From assembly GCF_041261205.1 (NCBI RefSeq), contig NZ_JBGCCH010000027.1, positions 62,001-126,000 on the forward strand: a stretch of 64,000 bases of DNA. Reading direction: 5' to 3'. Numbering within the stretch: position 1 is the stretch's first letter; each line of letters starts with the position of its first letter. This document shows positions 49,148-56,839 of the stretch, in pieces. The notes under the pieces are model-generated. The model was not told the origin of the DNA and searched no databases. It was given only the letters and a program-made list of their open reading frames with translations. Origin of the DNA: Catenulispora sp. MAP5-51 (GTDB lineage: Bacteria; Actinomycetota; Actinomycetes; Streptomycetales; Catenulisporaceae). The position numbers and the translations under genes are program-made.

Positions 49148-49777
49148 TCAAGCGGCGCGCTGGAGCTCCGCGAGCACCAGTTCGCGAAGGTGTTCCAGGG
49201 ACACGCCCTCGTCGCGCAGGATCTGGGCGGCCAGGCCTTGGCCCTCGCGGATGAGCCCGAGCAGAAGGTGCTCCGTCCCGATGTAGTTGTGCTTGAGCGC
49301 CAGGGCTTCGCGCAGCGACAGCTCCAGGACCTTCTTGGCCCGCGGCGTGAGGGGGATGTGGCCGCGCGGGGCTCCGCCGGCACGCTGCTCCTGCCGATGC
49401 CGCCGGCGCCACCACGGACCCTGATGACCCTGGCCGTGGGCACCTCCCCCGTCCAGAGCGCCGGGCCCGAAGGACTCCTCGACGGCGGCGCGTACCGCGT
49501 CGAGGTCTATGCCGATGCTCCGCAGGGCCGCGGTGTCCTTCTCGACCAGATCTTGATCCGGCGCCTGCCCGGCCTGCTCGATCCGCCCGATGCCGGCGAT
49601 CACCCGCTCCCGCGTGACCCCGGCCCCGCCGAGCACCCGCCCCGCGACCCCCTCGGACTCGCCGAGCAGCCCGAGCAGGAGGTGCTCGGTCCCGATGTGC
49701 CAGTGCCCCAGAGCCCGCGCCGAGTCCTGGGCGCCCGCCACAGACGCCCGCGCACGGGCCGTGAACCGTTCGAACAT
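49148..49777 (-). CDS. Stand-alone Clp N-terminal domain protein (ClpN pair)
   Basis: A 209-residue protein with two Clp_N-type repeats as in the substrate-binding N domain of ClpC: FTARARASVAGAQDSARALG with HIGTEHLLLGLL, and LTPRAKKVLELSLREALALK with YIGTEHLLLGLI. There is no AAA module. It may act as an adaptor or decoy for ClpC-type substrates (inference). A Gly/His/Arg-rich linker joins the two repeats. Its ATG overlaps the stop of the upstream HTH gene (TGATG), and the pair recurs in actinomycetes. Confidence 0.9.
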   Translation of the reverse strand: MFERFTARARASVAGAQDSARALGHWHIGTEHLLLGLLGESEGVAGRVLGGAGVTRERVIAGIGRIEQAGQAPDQDLVEKDTAALRSIGIDLDAVRAAVEESFGPGALDGGGAHGQGHQGPWWRRRHRQEQRAGGAPRGHIPLTPRAKKVLELSLREALALKHNYIGTEHLLLGLIREGQGLAAQILRDEGVSLEHLRELVLAELQRAA

Positions 49778-50025
49778 CACATCTCCTGTTCGGACGCCGC
49801 CACGGACGCTCCCCGCGTCCGCCCGGCGTGCTTCTTGTGGACAGCCTGCTTACTCACGCCGAGCTCATCGGCGATCTCCTGCCATGACCAGCCCTTGGCC
49901 CGGGCATGGCCGACCTGGAGCGTCTCCAGGTTCTCCAGCAGCCGGCCCAGCGCGGCGACCGCACGGAGCCCTTCGCGCGGATCGGTGCTCCCGGCCGCGG
50001 CGGCCAGATCTGTTGCCTCGGTCAT
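49777..50025 (-). CDS. Small helix-turn-helix regulator paired with the ClpN gene
   Basis: An 82-residue protein. GWSWQEIADELGVSKQAVHK is a clear helix-turn-helix, preceded by a helix LGRLLENLETLQVGHAR. ATG 50025 is supported by a strong leaderless promoter, with TACATT six bases upstream and TTGACA 18 bases before that. Repeats of GGTTGAC and GTCAACC overlap the promoter and are probable autoregulatory sites. It is translationally coupled to the ClpN gene. Confidence 0.88.
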   Translation of the reverse strand: MTEATDLAAAAGSTDPREGLRAVAALGRLLENLETLQVGHARAKGWSWQEIADELGVSKQAVHKKHAGRTRGASVAASEQEM

Positions 50026-50031
50026 GGTGTC

Positions 50032-50072
50032 AATGTAGGTTGACGACGGGGCGGCTGTCAACCGGGGTTGAC
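50032..50072 (-). promoter_or_regulatory. Leaderless promoter and GTTGAC operator array of the HTH-ClpN operon
   Basis: Minus-strand TACATT (50037-50032) ends six bases before the ATG at 50025, and TTGACA lies 18 bases upstream of it (50061-50056). GGTTGAC (50038-50044), GTCAACC (50057-50063) and GGTTGAC (50066-50072) overlap the promoter. The inverted pair spans about two helical turns and covers both promoter boxes. Confidence 0.72.
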
Positions 50073-50129
50073 GGCCACGGCCGGGCCGATGAAGCAGCAG
50101 AAGCCCGCGCCGATCGCGCTCAGGGCACG

Positions 50130-50275
50130 AATCGGGCGCGGGCATGCCGGCCAGGCTTGCGGCGGGAGCCAGCGCGAGCGCACCGGCCAGGCTCGCGGCA
50201 GGTCTGGCCGGCGCGGACGCACCAGCCAGACCTGCGGCAGCAGCCGGCGCGGGCTCACCGGCCATGTCCACGATC
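50130..50275. repeat. Imperfect GC-rich repeats of about 36 bases
   Basis: Segments of the form GCACCGGCCAGGCTCGCGGC and GCACCAGCCAGACCTGCGGC recur three to four times with changes. The minus-strand frame gives an Ala/Pro-rich peptide joined to the HTH gene, but the leaderless promoter at 50025 argues against its translation. Confidence 0.65.
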
Positions 50276-50294
50276 GAGCGGGCTCAGGCACCCC

Positions 50295-50852
50295 TCAATG
50301 CGCGAGCGTGAACACCATCGTCGAGGCGACGTCCGTCTGCCCCTTGGCCGTCCCGCATCCCGGGCCGGAGGTCATCACCGCGGCGTCGATGGAGTCGCCG
50401 GTGAACTTGGTACTGTCGGGGGTCGCGGTGCCGGTGCCGGTGGTCGAGGCGGTGCCGAGGACCGCGATGACGGTGGCCTGGTCCAGGGTCAGGGTGGTGG
50501 TGGTGCCGTCGGCCCAGGCGATTCGGGTCGTCGAGGGGTCGCTGTAGGTGATGCCGCTGCACTGCGCTGCCGGGAGGTCCGCGGTGCGGGTGACGGTGCC
50601 GCGGACCAGGGGCTGGCCGGCGTCGTCGACGCAGGTCACGGTGCCGGTCTGGGGTAGGGAGTCCGGCTGCTGGGCGTTCGTCGAGCCCGGGTCCAGGGGC
50701 GAGGTGTAGGTGCCGGTCATCGTCGCGGTGCAGCTGGCCAGCAGGACCTGTCCGCCGGCGTCGGCGTGCGCGGGCGCGGTGAGGGCCAGGGTGAGGGCCG
50801 TTGTCGCGGTCAGAGTCAGGGTCAGGGCGGCGCCGAGGGTGGCGGTTCTCAT
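50295..50852 (-). CDS. Secreted hypothetical protein
   Basis: A 185-residue exported protein. The signal peptide (1-30) is Leu/Thr-rich and ends APAHADA. The mature part is Thr-rich and predicted to be beta-stranded, with four Cys (CTATMTG, TVTCVDD, AQCSG, GPGCG) that could form two disulfides. No family recognised. It lies at the downstream end of the cyclase-like cluster on the same strand, but 124 bases separate them. Confidence 0.7.
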   Translation of the reverse strand: MRTATLGAALTLTLTATTALTLALTAPAHADAGGQVLLASCTATMTGTYTSPLDPGSTNAQQPDSLPQTGTVTCVDDAGQPLVRGTVTRTADLPAAQCSGITYSDPSTTRIAWADGTTTTLTLDQATVIAVLGTASTTGTGTATPDSTKFTGDSIDAAVMTSGPGCGTAKGQTDVASTMVFTLAH

Positions 50853-50975
50853 CAGGGGTCTCCGGGTCCGTGATCGGGGCTGTCATGATCAACTTTGCCG
50901 AAGGCTACTGGCCTCGGTGCGTTCCTCCGGTTCGGCACGCCGACGGGGACACACGCACGAAGTACCCGAATATGA

Positions 50976-51419
50976 CTATTGAGAGTCGTCGTCCCGGCGT
51001 TGCCGGTGCTGGATGATGTTCCCGTCCATCACCGCGAACAGTGTCGAGTGGTCCCTGGCGATGTTCGTCATCGTCTTCCCGGCACGCTCCGTGCCCAGGG
51101 CCGCCGCGCCGATCCGCTCGACCAGCCGGCGCACCGCCTCGTCCGCGCCGGGGTTCTCGGCCAGGACCCGCGCCAGGTGTCCGCTCCAGCGCGCCGCCAG
51201 CATCTGGCGCAGGACCGGGACGTGCTCGGGGGCGGCGCCGGCGAGCATCCGCGCGTTCACGTCGAGCTCGGCGACCAGGACGGCCTCCAGCTCCCGTCCC
51301 ACCCCGTGGAACACCTCCAGCGCATCCTCGCGCAGGGCCGGCCAGGCCGGGGTCGGCATCGCGGCGACCAAGGCCTTGCCGCCCTCGGCGGCCAGGCGGG
51401 AGGGCTGCTCGGCGGGCAT
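50976..51419 (-). CDS. Small tagged protein of the cyclase-like cluster, copy 2
   Basis: A 147-residue helical protein whose C terminus, DHSTLFAVMDGNIIQH, aligns with the DxHxH-type tag of the two upstream gene products. The region ARWSGHLARVLAENPGADEA aligns with GRWTLEFAALLNDDPDCLVP of the neighbour, showing they are paralogues. It starts one base inside the preceding stop (TGATG), so it is translationally coupled. No domain of known function is visible. Short proteins with such tails accompany NTPase and effector systems in Streptomyces (general knowledge, low certainty). Confidence 0.65.
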   Translation of the reverse strand: MPAEQPSRLAAEGGKALVAAMPTPAWPALREDALEVFHGVGRELEAVLVAELDVNARMLAGAAPEHVPVLRQMLAARWSGHLARVLAENPGADEAVRRLVERIGAAALGTERAGKTMTNIARDHSTLFAVMDGNIIQHRQRRDDDSQ

Positions 51420-51865
51420 CAGGGTCCTGTCCTGTCGGTGGTGGTCCGCGGGTGGCCGTACAGGTGCATGTCGCCGTGCTGGACGGCGAACACCGTGGCG
51501 TATTCGTGCGCGGCGGCCGTCTGGTTCGCCAGGAAGACCCGCCGGTTCTCACCGAGGTCCGAGGCGTAGGCCACGACCAGTTCGGCGAGCGGGACCAGGC
51601 AGTCCGGGTCGTCGTTCAGCAGCGCGGCGAACTCCAGCGTCCACCGGCCGAGCAGCGCGCGCCGGGCGGCGTCGGGTTCGGCGGCGCGGGCCACGGCGGC
51701 CGCGTCCGCGTCGAGTTCGGCCTCGATCCGCTCGGCGGCCCGGCCGCGCCGCCGGCGGCGGAACAGCTTCGCGACCTTGTCGCGGACCCCGGTCCAGGTG
51801 TCGGTGGCCATCGCCGTCACCAGGGTCGCGGCGGCCGCGGCCGCCAGGGTTGCCATCTCGTCCAT
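51419..51865 (-). CDS. Small tagged protein of the cyclase-like cluster, copy 1
   Basis: A 148-residue protein. A hydrophobic Ala-rich N terminus (MATLAAAAAATLVTAMATD) may be a membrane-associated helix. It is followed by the basic run AKLFRRRRRGR, an acidic helical region and the tail EYATVFAVQHGDMHLYGH. The VQHGDMH string is nearly identical to VQHGDVHIH at the C terminus of the cyclase-like protein immediately upstream, nine bases away. It is a paralogue of the next gene. Function unknown. Confidence 0.65.
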   Translation of the reverse strand: MDEMATLAAAAAATLVTAMATDTWTGVRDKVAKLFRRRRRGRAAERIEAELDADAAAVARAAEPDAARRALLGRWTLEFAALLNDDPDCLVPLAELVVAYASDLGENRRVFLANQTAAAHEYATVFAVQHGDMHLYGHPRTTTDRTGP

Positions 51866-51874
51866 GGGATCCGT

Positions 51875-52597
51875 TCAGAGGTTGTGGATGTGCACGTCGC
51901 CGTGCTGGACGCCGATCGCCCGGGCGGAGTCGTTGGCGACGACGGACATGGACGCGTGGCCCTCCGACCGCTGTGATGGAGCAGACGGAGCACCCTTCGG
52001 CATCGGTTCGTCGGACGGCGCCCCGGGTACGTACAGCCACGCCCCGGCCGCATACTCCTTCTCCTCCACCTCGACCCGGCGGAAGTCGTCCGCCTCGATG
52101 CCCACGTAGCCGTGGGCGATCGTCTCGTCGTGGAAGTGCTGCGAGACGAGCAGCGCAAGCGGCGTCGACTCCGGCGCGTCGGCCAGCGCCTGGCGGCAGG
52201 CCCGCGAGTCGAGCATGCGGGCCAGGACGATCAGCGAGCTGCCGGCGGGGACGCCCTGCGGCCCGATGAAGACGTCGCCGGCGTGCATCGCCATCCGCAC
52301 CCGGATCCGGCCGAGGGCGGCATGCAGCCGGTTGTGGTCGCGAAGCCGCGCGACCAGTTCGGGGACCAGCGGATGGACCAGGAAGGCGCGCGGGGTGCCG
52401 GCCGGCATCGTCACGCGGAGCCCGTCCCCCAGGTCCTCGACCAGGCAGTCGTCCCAGACGACGCCGCTGCGCCCGACCGCCTCGGCCAGGCAGCGCCCGA
52501 GCGCCTCGCGGATCGTCAGCAGGGCCTGGTTGCCGCGTCCCGAGGACTTCTCGATGTCGACGGCGAGGATCGAGCGGTATTCCGGTTGATCGTTCAC
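51875..52597 (-). CDS. Nucleotidyl-cyclase-like protein with C-terminal HGDVHIH tag
   Basis: A 240-residue protein. Residues 5-190 resemble a class III nucleotidyl cyclase homology domain: SILAVDIEKSSG holds the first metal Asp, VEDLGDGLRVTMP the second, and RVRMAMHAGDVFIGPQG and LALLVSQHFHDETI the later strands. Both metal-binding Asp positions are kept, so catalysis is possible. The C terminus (about 200-240) ends AIGVQHGDVHIHNL, shared with the two downstream proteins. GTG 52597 is chosen for AGGGGA just upstream. It is followed by the tagged small genes and divergent from a cyclic-nucleotide-binding regulator. Confidence 0.68.
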   Translation of the reverse strand: MNDQPEYRSILAVDIEKSSGRGNQALLTIREALGRCLAEAVGRSGVVWDDCLVEDLGDGLRVTMPAGTPRAFLVHPLVPELVARLRDHNRLHAALGRIRVRMAMHAGDVFIGPQGVPAGSSLIVLARMLDSRACRQALADAPESTPLALLVSQHFHDETIAHGYVGIEADDFRRVEVEEKEYAAGAWLYVPGAPSDEPMPKGAPSAPSQRSEGHASMSVVANDSARAIGVQHGDVHIHNL

Positions 52598-52605
52598 GAT
52601 TCCCC

Positions 52606-53127
52606 TCACGTCTGCACCGCGTCGAAGCAGCGGAACCACGCACCCGAGCTCTGTACTCGGTGCCAGTCCTCGAGCGCGTATCCCTCGTCGCACAGGTCGG
52701 TGTACAAGCCGTCGGACAGCACTACCGCGAATCCCGGACGTGCCTGGCCGCCGACCGCCGTGCGGACCGCGGCGTCGTTCGCCAGGCCCCGGGCCCGGTC
52801 CAGGCCGGCTCCCGCGAAGCCGTCGTCGAGCACCCGCATGATGCCGACGTTCAGCGCCAGCAGCGTCGGCCGCGGATCAGCCCTCGGCGCGCCGGGCAGC
52901 TGCGCGCTCACCGCCCCCACCAGATCGCGGACCAGCCGCACCTCGTCGATGCCCGCGGGCGCGATCGCGGCCTGCGTCCCGTCGTCCAGCACCGCCAGGA
53001 ACAGGCGGCCGAACTGTCCGCGTCCGCACGCGTCGGCCAGGATTCCCGGCCGGTCCGAGGACAGCGCCACGCACAGCCGCCGGGACCCGGTATCCGGGCC
53101 TTGCGATCCATTCCCCTCGTCGGTCAT
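52606..53127 (-). CDS. Degenerate nucleotidyl-cyclase-like protein
   Basis: A 173-residue protein, first gene of the minus-strand cluster. Its second half (LLALNVGIMRVLDDGFAGAG, FAVVLSDGLYTDL) aligns with MAMHAGDVFIGPQGVPAG and LALLVSQHFHDET of the downstream cyclase-like protein. The first metal Asp region is replaced by ALSSDRPG, so it is probably catalytically inactive and may be a sensor or partner. GGGGG precedes the ATG at 53127. It ends eight bases before the cyclase-like start, indicating an operon. Confidence 0.58.
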   Translation of the reverse strand: MTDEGNGSQGPDTGSRRLCVALSSDRPGILADACGRGQFGRLFLAVLDDGTQAAIAPAGIDEVRLVRDLVGAVSAQLPGAPRADPRPTLLALNVGIMRVLDDGFAGAGLDRARGLANDAAVRTAVGGQARPGFAVVLSDGLYTDLCDEGYALEDWHRVQSSGAWFRCFDAVQT

Positions 53128-53221
53128 AGGAACCCCCTTGGTAACAGAGCATTGGAGCCGGCTCCTCCCCTCCGGACCCCCACTGTTCACCAATTCGAGC
53201 GAGCGAACCCCGTACCAATAC

Positions 53222-53237
53222 GGATTCCGTGGAATCC
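53222..53237. promoter_or_regulatory. Inverted repeat between the cyclase-like cluster and the Crp/Fnr gene
   Basis: GGATTCC (53222-53228) and GGAATCC (53231-53237) form a perfect 7-base dyad with a two-base centre, in the 204-base divergent promoter region. It is a plausible regulator site; it differs from the TGTGA-type Crp consensus. Confidence 0.55.
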
Positions 53238-53331
53238 CCCGGGCTTCCGGGTAAACGGCCCGGCTCAGAAGTCCGCGGCGCACAATGTTCTCGGCAATCC
53301 GATTTCTCGGGCGATGGCGGAGGAGAACCGC

Positions 53332-54072
53332 ATGGACCGTCTGGACCGTTCGGGCCCGGATCCCCTGCGAAGGCCACGGCGGTCCGCCGCGCGCGGCACG
53401 TGGCGCTGGCCGGAGACCAGCCTGCTGGGCGGCCTGTCCGACGCCGCGCGCGAACGGTTCCTGAACCTGGGAATCATGGTGCAGCGCCCGCCGGGCACGG
53501 TGCTGATCCGGGAGGAGGACCAGTCGACGTCGGTGCTGATCCTGCTGGACGGCGTCGTCAAGGTCACCGGCCGCACTCAGGACCAGCGCGAGGCGCTGCT
53601 GGCGGTGCGGGTCGGCGGCGATCTGGTCGGCGAGTTCGGCGCGCTGGACGGCAAGCCGCGCTCGGCCACCGTCACCACCTGCGGCACGCTGGTGTACCGG
53701 CTGGTCACCCGGTCCGACTTCCTCGCCGCGCTCACCGCGGACGCGGTGCTGTCGCAGGCGGTCAGCCGCTCGGTCGTGGACAAGCTGCGGGTCGCCAACA
53801 GCCGCCGGATCGACTTCGCCGGCAGCAACGCGCCGACCCGCCTGGCCCGTGTCATATACGACCTGGCCATGACATACGGCGAGCACGAGGGCACGGACAT
53901 CGTCATCCGCTGGCCGCTGACGCAGCCGGAGATCGCGTCTCTGGTCGGGGCCGCCGAGCCCACCGTCTTCAAAGCACTGAAACATTTGCGCGAAGCCGGC
54001 ATTGTCAACAACGGTTATCGTCGGATCGCGGTGCGGGATATCGAGAAGCTGCGCGCCGTGGCGTTCCCTTGA
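53332..54072 (+). CDS. Crp/Fnr-family regulator with cyclic-nucleotide-binding domain
   Basis: A 246-residue regulator. The cNMP-binding domain is at about 38-150; the phosphate cassette reads GEFGALDGKPRSATV, keeping the Glu and Arg needed for cyclic nucleotide binding. The C-terminal winged helix is at about 170-240 (LTQPEIASLVGAAEPTVFKA, NNGYRRIAV). There is no Cys cluster, so it is Crp-like rather than Fnr-like. ATG 53332 has GGAGGAG six bases upstream; ATG 53314 is in frame. It is divergent from the cyclase-like genes, making them candidates for ligand supply and regulation. Confidence 0.9.
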   Translation: MDRLDRSGPDPLRRPRRSAARGTWRWPETSLLGGLSDAARERFLNLGIMVQRPPGTVLIREEDQSTSVLILLDGVVKVTGRTQDQREALLAVRVGGDLVGEFGALDGKPRSATVTTCGTLVYRLVTRSDFLAALTADAVLSQAVSRSVVDKLRVANSRRIDFAGSNAPTRLARVIYDLAMTYGEHEGTDIVIRWPLTQPEIASLVGAAEPTVFKALKHLREAGIVNNGYRRIAVRDIEKLRAVAFP

Positions 54073-54188
54073 AAAGGTGTTGTCCGCGAGGGTAACCTCC
54101 GATCGGAAATCTCGCGAATCCCGTACTAAAACCGTTTGTCCGCCTCGCAACAGGTCCACCGTGGTCCTGACACTCGAGGAGGACGAAC

Positions 54189-55013
54189 ATGACCGAGCCG
54201 AACGAAGGCCCCGGCTCCGGCTCCGACGTCGGAGCCATGGACCATGTGCGCGCGGCCTTGCAGACCCCCGGCGGCAAGATACTCGCCGTGGTCCCGCCGG
54301 TCGTCGCGTTGATCGTCGGGGGTGCGCTGGGCGCCATATTCGGCGGCGGCGGCGGTGGCGGGTCGACGCCAAGCGCCGGCGCGCCCGGCCCGACGATCAC
54401 CGTGACCGCGCCGGGGGCGACGTCCGCGATATCCGGCGACGGAGGGGGCACGGGAGCCACCGGCACCGGCACCGGCACCGGCACTGGCACTGGCACTGGC
54501 ACTCCGACCGGGACCGGCACCGGATCGCAGCCCGCCACCCCGCTGACCCCGAACACCACGGAGATCGGCGTCGTCCCGCTGTCCGACCTGACGCCGGCCG
54601 GCGGGGCGTGGAAGTCGCAGGACGCGAACCCCATGCTCAACGGGACGCTTCAGCAGTTCACGATCGCCCAGGACCTGCAGGACGCGAACAACAACGGTGA
54701 CGTGGGCTACAACCTCGGCCGCGACTACACGAAGTTCACCGGCCTGATCGGACTCGACGACAACTCGGCGAAGTCCACCCTGCACCCGACGATCGAGATC
54801 GACGGGGACGGCGACAAGATCGCCACCTTCACGCCCACGCTCGGCCACCCGGCGCAGATCAACCTCGACGTGAGCGGCGTGCTGCGGCTCGACATCAAGT
54901 ACGTCAGCCTCGACAGCGACGGCATCGGGAGCATCGCCGGGACGCTCATCCTCGGCAACGGCCAGCTGACGACGGTCGCCGGCTACCACCCGCCGCCGCC
55001 GAGCTCGTCCTGA
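54189..55013 (+). CDS. Membrane-anchored protein with NPCBM-like domain and Gly-Thr repeat
   Basis: A 274-residue protein. One membrane segment (about 31-52, ILAVVPPVVALIVGGALGAI) is followed by an extracellular low-complexity linker containing a Gly-Thr repeat, then a domain (about 125-270) resembling NPCBM/NEW2 carbohydrate-binding modules (YNLGRDYTKFTGLIGLDDNS, then ALGHPA-like and LDVSGVLRLDIKYV strands). GGAGG precedes the ATG. It may bind cell-surface glycans. The next gene, a DUF898 protein, lies 48 bases downstream. Confidence 0.75.
   Translation: MTEPNEGPGSGSDVGAMDHVRAALQTPGGKILAVVPPVVALIVGGALGAIFGGGGGGGSTPSAGAPGPTITVTAPGATSAISGDGGGTGATGTGTGTGTGTGTGTPTGTGTGSQPATPLTPNTTEIGVVPLSDLTPAGGAWKSQDANPMLNGTLQQFTIAQDLQDANNNGDVGYNLGRDYTKFTGLIGLDDNSAKSTLHPTIEIDGDGDKIATFTPTLGHPAQINLDVSGVLRLDIKYVSLDSDGIGSIAGTLILGNGQLTTVAGYHPPPPSSS
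54458..54527 (+). repeat. Six-base GGCACC/GGCACT repeat encoding Gly-Thr
   Basis: Alternating GGCACC and GGCACT units encode a Gly-Thr linker in the membrane protein. A similar simple repeat occurs in the iron ATPase gene. Confidence 0.85.
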
Positions 55014-55061
55014 GACCCACCGCTTCGCTCCACCGCGACACCGCTGAAAGGAGTCAGCACC

Positions 55062-55406
55062 ATGGCACGCGAAGGCACCCGCTTCACGTTCGACGGAGGC
55101 GCGGCCACGTTCTGGGGCACCGCCCTGCTGGCCGGACTCGTCACCGTGTTCACGCTCGGCATCTGCTACCCGTTCGGCGTGGTGCTGATGCAGCGCTGGC
55201 AGGCCAAGCACTCCTACATCGACGGCCGGCGGCTGGCGTTCACCGGGTCGGCCTGGGGCCTGTTCGGCAACTGGATCAAATGGTGGTTCTTCACCTGCAT
55301 CACCCTCGGGATCTACGGGTACTGGGTCATACCGCGGCTGACCCGGTGGAAGTGGGAACACACCGAGTTCGACCCGGCGGCCGAGGTGGCCTCGTACGTC
55401 CCGTAA
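55062..55406 (+). CDS. DUF898-type small membrane protein
   Basis: A 114-residue protein with two membrane segments (WGTALLAGLVTVFTLGICYP and FGNWIKWWFFTCITLGIYGY). The duplicated pattern of TLGI(C/Y)YP and TLGIYGYW, and the RWQAKHSYIDGRRLAFTG motif, match the DUF898/YjgN family. GGAG precedes the ATG. The function is unknown. It is probably cotranscribed with the upstream NPCBM-like gene. Confidence 0.82.
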   Translation: MAREGTRFTFDGGAATFWGTALLAGLVTVFTLGICYPFGVVLMQRWQAKHSYIDGRRLAFTGSAWGLFGNWIKWWFFTCITLGIYGYWVIPRLTRWKWEHTEFDPAAEVASYVP

Positions 55407-55455
55407 GGCAACCGGTAAGGCAGCCCAGTAAGGCAACCAGTAAGACAGCCAATAG
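55402..55455 (+). repeat. Short tandem repeats after the DUF898 gene
   Basis: GTAAGGCAACCG, GTAAGGCAGCCCA, GTAAGGCAACCA and GTAAGACAGCCA follow each other directly after (and partly including) the stop codon. Nothing else was seen between this and the ROK gene end. Confidence 0.8.
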
Positions 55456-55500
55456 GTCTGGCGCCTCGGACATCCGAAACAACCGTGCGCGGGGGCGGGC

Positions 55501-56763
55501 TCAGCCGTCCCCGCGCCGTCCGCCGTCGGCCAGCAGCCGCGCCACCGGCAACGTCGCCGCGCCGAGCGCCGTGGCCGAAGGGCCGAGCTCGCCCGGCTCG
55601 ATGCGGGTGAACTCGTCCAAGTACGGAAGCGCGTGCTGGCGCACGGCGGCCCGGACCGCCGGCAGGATCGACGCCTGGCACAGCAGCGCGCCGGCCCAAC
55701 CGGAGATGATCACGCGGTCCGGGGCCATCAGATTGATCAGGTTGCTGATTCCCACGCCGAGGTACGTGGCGGTCGCGTCCAGGAGGTCGAGCGCCGCGGG
55801 TTCGCGGTGCTGTGCGGCGCGGGCGACGAGTTCGGCGAGCCGCGCCTCGATACCGTTCGCGCTCAGCGGCGTGCTGCCCGGCGTGGCCTCATAGCGCGCG
55901 AGAATGGCCTCGGCGCCGATGTACGCCTCCAGGCAGCCGCGTGCTCCGCAACGGCAGACGGGGCCTTCGAGGTCGACGACCGTGTGTCCCCACTCCATGG
56001 TGAAGCTGCGCGCCCGGCCGCCGGGGCCGGCGGCCAGCGACAGCGCTCCGCCGGCGCCGATGCCGAGCAGGAGGGTCACGGCGCGTTCGGCGCCGCGTGC
56101 GGCTCCGCGCCAGGCTTCGGCCTGGCCCAGGGCCATGGCGCCGTTGTCGACGTCGGGAGTGAAGCCGAGCCGGTCGCGGAGCAGGCCGGCCAGCGGGACC
56201 GCGGACCAGCCGAGGGTGGGCGCGTGGATCACCGAACCGCCGGCGCCCGGGACGCCGATGCCGACGCCGACCAGGTCCTCCACGGTGATCCCGGCGCGGA
56301 AGGTGACCGCCGATATCTCGGACAGGATCTGGTCGGCCACCTGCCGGGGCGGCACCCTGGGGGTGTCCACCGGCCGCACCTCGTCGGCGACCGGGGTCAG
56401 CGTCCAGTCGAACAGCCCGACCCGGATCTCGGTCTCGCCGATGTCGACGCCCACGACGTGACCGAAGCCGGGGAGCACGCGCAGCAGCGAGCGCGGGCGG
56501 CCGCCGGCCGAGCTCTGCGAGCCGTTCTCGCCGACGAGGCCGTCGGCGATCAGGTCGGAGACCACGTTGCTGACCGTCGCCGCGCTCAGGCCGGAGGCCC
56601 GCGCCAGATCGTTGCGGTTGGTGACCTCGCCCAGATACAGCCGCGTCAGCAGATCCGAGCGGTTGTGCCACCGCAGGTCACGTGTCGTTTTCTGGGCGCG
56701 GGAGGTCACGGGAGGCGATTCTGCCACGACCTCGGCGCCGGGGTCTGGTCCGTGCTGATCCAC
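55501..56763 (-). CDS. ROK-family transcriptional repressor
   Basis: A 420-residue regulator. The N-terminal winged helix (RSDLLTRLYLGEVTNRNDLA, GLSAATVSNVVSDLIADGLV) is followed by a ROK sugar-kinase fold: GVDIGETEIRVGLFD, then EWGHTVVD, with the zinc motif CRCGARGCLEAY. The catalytic ND of ROK kinases is replaced by NG (VDNGAMAL), so it is a regulator and probably not a kinase. GTG 56763 is chosen because GGGGGAAGG lies six bases upstream. It is divergent from the GH30 gene with two dyads between them and probably controls sugar-hydrolase genes. Confidence 0.9.
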   Translation of the reverse strand: MDQHGPDPGAEVVAESPPVTSRAQKTTRDLRWHNRSDLLTRLYLGEVTNRNDLARASGLSAATVSNVVSDLIADGLVGENGSQSSAGGRPRSLLRVLPGFGHVVGVDIGETEIRVGLFDWTLTPVADEVRPVDTPRVPPRQVADQILSEISAVTFRAGITVEDLVGVGIGVPGAGGSVIHAPTLGWSAVPLAGLLRDRLGFTPDVDNGAMALGQAEAWRGAARGAERAVTLLLGIGAGGALSLAAGPGGRARSFTMEWGHTVVDLEGPVCRCGARGCLEAYIGAEAILARYEATPGSTPLSANGIEARLAELVARAAQHREPAALDLLDATATYLGVGISNLINLMAPDRVIISGWAGALLCQASILPAVRAAVRQHALPYLDEFTRIEPGELGPSATALGAATLPVARLLADGGRRGDG

Positions 56764-56783
56764 ACCGGACACCTTCCCCCCGG

Positions 56784-56799
56784 ATTGGTTTAGACCCTT
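56784..56799. promoter_or_regulatory. dre-like element between ROK and GH30 genes
   Basis: ATTGGTTTAGACCCTT matches the DasR consensus at 12 of 16 positions, with the core TGGTNTAGACC kept. It lies 20 bases before the ROK start codon, near its ribosome site. Confidence 0.5.
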
Positions 56800-56818
56800 G
56801 ACGAGAGCGGGCGCCCGG

Positions 56819-56839
56819 AGTTCAATCACGTCTTGAACT
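56819..56839. promoter_or_regulatory. Perfect inverted repeat, probable ROK operator
   Basis: AGTTCAA (56819-56825) and TTGAACT (56833-56839) are separated by seven bases. The dyad lies in the divergent ROK-GH30 promoter region, where a ROK repressor would be expected to bind. Confidence 0.7.

Noticed and set aside
50032-50271. An N-terminal extension of the HTH gene giving an Ala/Pro-rich peptide.
   Set aside because: A strong leaderless promoter lies inside it, directly before ATG 50025, and the extension is simple-sequence repeat.
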